Below, piece by piece: positions 4,689 through 6,090 of a DNA stretch of 6,090 nucleotides. The stretch's first letter is position 1, and every line of letters begins with the position of its first letter. The DNA is taken from positions 1 through 6,090 of the forward strand of contig JAICUV010000209.1 in assembly GCA_025935655.1 (NCBI GenBank), in the 5' to 3' direction. The position numbers and the translations under genes were made by a program. The stretch comes from Chloroflexota bacterium (GTDB lineage: Bacteria > Chloroflexota > Limnocylindria > Limnocylindrales > CSP1-4). The notes beneath the pieces are model-generated. The model ran no database searches and was not told the DNA's origin. It saw only the letters and a program-made list of their open reading frames with translations.

Positions 4689-6090
4689 TTACTTGGCGAG
4701 GTGCCGCTGCATCGCCGCCTTGCGGCTGAGGTTGACGCGGCCCTGGCGGTCGATCTCGGTGACCACCACCATGACCTCGTCGCCCACCGACACGACGTCC
4801 TCGACGGACGGCACGTGGTAGTCGGCGAGCTCCCCGATGCGGACGAGGCCCTCCTTGCCGGGCAGGATCTCGACGAACGCCCCGAAGGTCATCAGCCGGG
4901 TCACCTTGCCCAGGTACAGGGAGCCGATCTCGACCTCGCGGGTCAGGCTCTCGATCCAGTTGATCGCCTTGCGCGAGTTCTCGCCGGAGACGGCCGCGAT
5001 CTCCACGGTGCCGTCGTCCTCGACGTTGATCTCGGTCTGGGTCTCTTCCTGGATCTTGCGGATCATCGAGCCGCCCTTGCCGATGATGTCCCGGATCTTC
5101 TCGGGGTTGATCTTGATCGTGGTGATGCGCGGCGCGAAGTCACTCATCTGGCCACGGGACTCGGGCATGACCTCGAGCATCTTGTCGAGGATGGTGAGGC
5201 GCGCCTCGAGGGCCTGCTTCAGGCCGCCGCGGATGATCGCCTCGTTGATGCCCTGGACCTTGATGTCCATCTGGAGGGCGGTGATCCCGTCGCGCGTGCC
5301 GGTGACCTTGAAGTCCATGTCACCGAACGAATCCTCCTTGCCGAGGATGTCGGTCAGGACCGCGAACCGGCCATCGGGCTCGCTGATCAGCCCCATCGCC
5401 GCTCCGGCGACCGGGGCCTTGATCGGCACGCCGGCGTCCATCAGCGCGAGCGTCGAGCCGCACGTCGACGCCATCGACGTCGAGCCGTTCGACGTGACGC
5501 ATTCCGACACGACGCGGATCACATACGGAAACTCGTCCTGCTCCGGAAGGACCGGGACGAGCGCCCGCTCGGCGAGGTTGCCGTGGCCGATCTCGCGCCG
5601 GCCAGGCCCGCGCATCGGCTTGTTCTCGCCGGTGCTGTACGGCGGCATGTTGTAGTGGTGGAGGTAGCGCTTCTCGGTGAGCGGGCTGATCGTGTCGATC
5701 CGCTGGACGTCCGAGGACGAGCCAAGCGTCGCGATCGACAGTGCCTGCGTCTCGCCGCGGGTGAACAGGCCGGAGCCGTGGGCGCGCGGCACGAGCCCGA
5801 CCTCGACGCTGATCGGCCGGAGCTCCGTGACCGAGCGGCCGTCCATCCGGATGCCCTCGTCGAGGACGAGCTGGCGGACGGTCTTCTTGTGGACGAGCCC
5901 GAACAGGCTCTTGCTGACCCGCGCGTTCCGACGCGCCGTCTCGAGCTGAGACTTGCCGGCATCCTTGGAGTCGCGGTTGGCGCGGATGGAGTCCGCGATC
6001 TGCGACTTGAGCGTCGAGATCCGACCCGGCAGGTCGTTCGCGAACGTCAGCAGGAGGTTCGCCGTCGCCTCGGCGTCCGGCAACGCCCGA
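4689..6090 (-). CDS. pnp: Polynucleotide phosphorylase (N-terminal part beyond the window)
   Basis: Phosphate-dependent 3'-5' exoribonuclease of mRNA decay, trimeric and cytoplasmic. The last 466 codons are visible, of about 700 in the family. The first RNase PH domain is missing because the gene runs off the window at 6090; the TTG at 6083 is an internal leucine, not a start. Domains in order: the all-alpha linker (about 6080-5860), the second RNase PH domain starting at LDEGIRMDGRS with TRGETQAL, the phosphate-site segment SNGSTSMAS, then TDILG (5349-5351 for its Asp) and GDMDFK (5313-5324), whose aspartates are metal/catalytic residues in E. coli PNPase. A KH domain follows with IIGKGGSMI (GKGG at 5070-5081), then an S1 domain (GSLYLGKVTRLMTFGAFVEI) to the end (MQRHLAK). 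There is no long tail after S1. A strong intrinsic terminator follows, so pnp and the LysR gene are probably separate transcripts. Identity is very secure. Confidence 0.98.
   Translation of the reverse strand, partial: RALPDAEATANLLLTFANDLPGRISTLKSQIADSIRANRDSKDAGKSQLETARRNARVSKSLFGLVHKKTVRQLVLDEGIRMDGRSVTELRPISVEVGLVPRAHGSGLFTRGETQALSIATLGSSSDVQRIDTISPLTEKRYLHHYNMPPYSTGENKPMRGPGRREIGHGNLAERALVPVLPEQDEFPYVIRVVSECVTSNGSTSMASTCGSTLALMDAGVPIKAPVAGAAMGLISEPDGRFAVLTDILGKEDSFGDMDFKVTGTRDGITALQMDIKVQGINEAIIRGGLKQALEARLTILDKMLEVMPESRGQMSDFAPRITTIKINPEKIRDIIGKGGSMIRKIQEETQTEINVEDDGTVEIAAVSGENSRKAINWIESLTREVEIGSLYLGKVTRLMTFGAFVEILPGKEGLVRIGELADYHVPSVEDVVSVGDEVMVVVTEIDRQGRVNLSRKAAMQRHLAK

Noticed and set aside
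5460..5500. PNPase phosphate site reads Ser-Thr-Ser instead of the Ser-Ser-Ser of E. coli
   Set aside because: SNGSTS is, as far as I recall, the common form in Bacillus-type PNPases, so it is not unusual.
4837..5655. 272-codon open frame on the plus strand
   Set aside because: Antisense to the PH2, KH and S1 part of pnp, which is strongly conserved. It has no recognisable domain.
6081..6083. TTG as a start codon for the pnp fragment
   Set aside because: The frame continues to the window edge and the N-terminal RNase PH domain is expected upstream. The codon is an internal leucine.
1..6090. CRISPR array, insertion sequence, attachment site or defence system
   Set aside because: No regularly spaced repeats, terminal inverted repeats or transposase, integrase or nuclease-effector genes were found. 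All main genes are housekeeping or common regulatory types.

Overview
The window is a compact, high-G+C (about two thirds by eye) bacterial chromosomal segment. Every recognisable protein of normal size reads on the minus strand. In transcription order, from the high-coordinate end, the genes are: polynucleotide phosphorylase (pnp, N-terminal part outside the window), a LysR-type regulator, aspartate-semialdehyde dehydrogenase (asd), a family 4 Fe-S uracil-DNA glycosylase, and ribonuclease J (rnj, C-terminal part outside the window). The RNase J plus [4Fe-4S] uracil-DNA glycosylase set and the base composition suggest Chloroflexota, with a deep-branching actinobacterium-like lineage as the alternative. 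That assignment is an inference; there is no rRNA or other marker here to settle it.

Layout. 6090-4689: pnp, ending in a very strong intrinsic terminator whose RNA loop is a C(UUCG)G tetraloop. 4688-4326: a 363-base gap holding the pnp terminator, a second G+C-only hairpin, a plus-strand small ORF for a 36-residue single-pass membrane peptide (4385-4495), and an A+T-rich patch. That patch carries a good promoter for the LysR gene inside an imperfect dyad. 4325-3330: the LysR gene, probably translated from a leaderless mRNA. 3329-3228: a hairpin just after the LysR stop, then an extended -10 element and a Shine-Dalgarno site for asd. 3227-1393: asd and the glycosylase, sharing one base (TGATG), so they are probably translationally coupled. 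1353-1: rnj, 39 bases after the glycosylase stop and with no clear Shine-Dalgarno site.

How the genes relate. PNPase (3'-5' phosphorolysis) and RNase J (endonuclease and 5'-3' exonuclease) are core RNA-decay enzymes that interact in Bacillus subtilis. asd makes the branch-point metabolite for lysine/diaminopimelate, threonine and methionine. The order pnp ... asd ... rnj matches the backbone of the B. subtilis pnpA ... asd-dapG-dapA-rnjB ... region, with a LysR gene and a uracil-DNA glycosylase at the intervening positions.

This is mainly a housekeeping region, and I see no CRISPR array, mobile element, tRNA, rRNA or defence system. The items most worth a second look are the C-terminal QLTLF of the glycosylase (a candidate sliding-clamp-binding peptide), the divergent small membrane-protein ORF next to the LysR gene, and the leaderless, dyad-overlapped LysR promoter.
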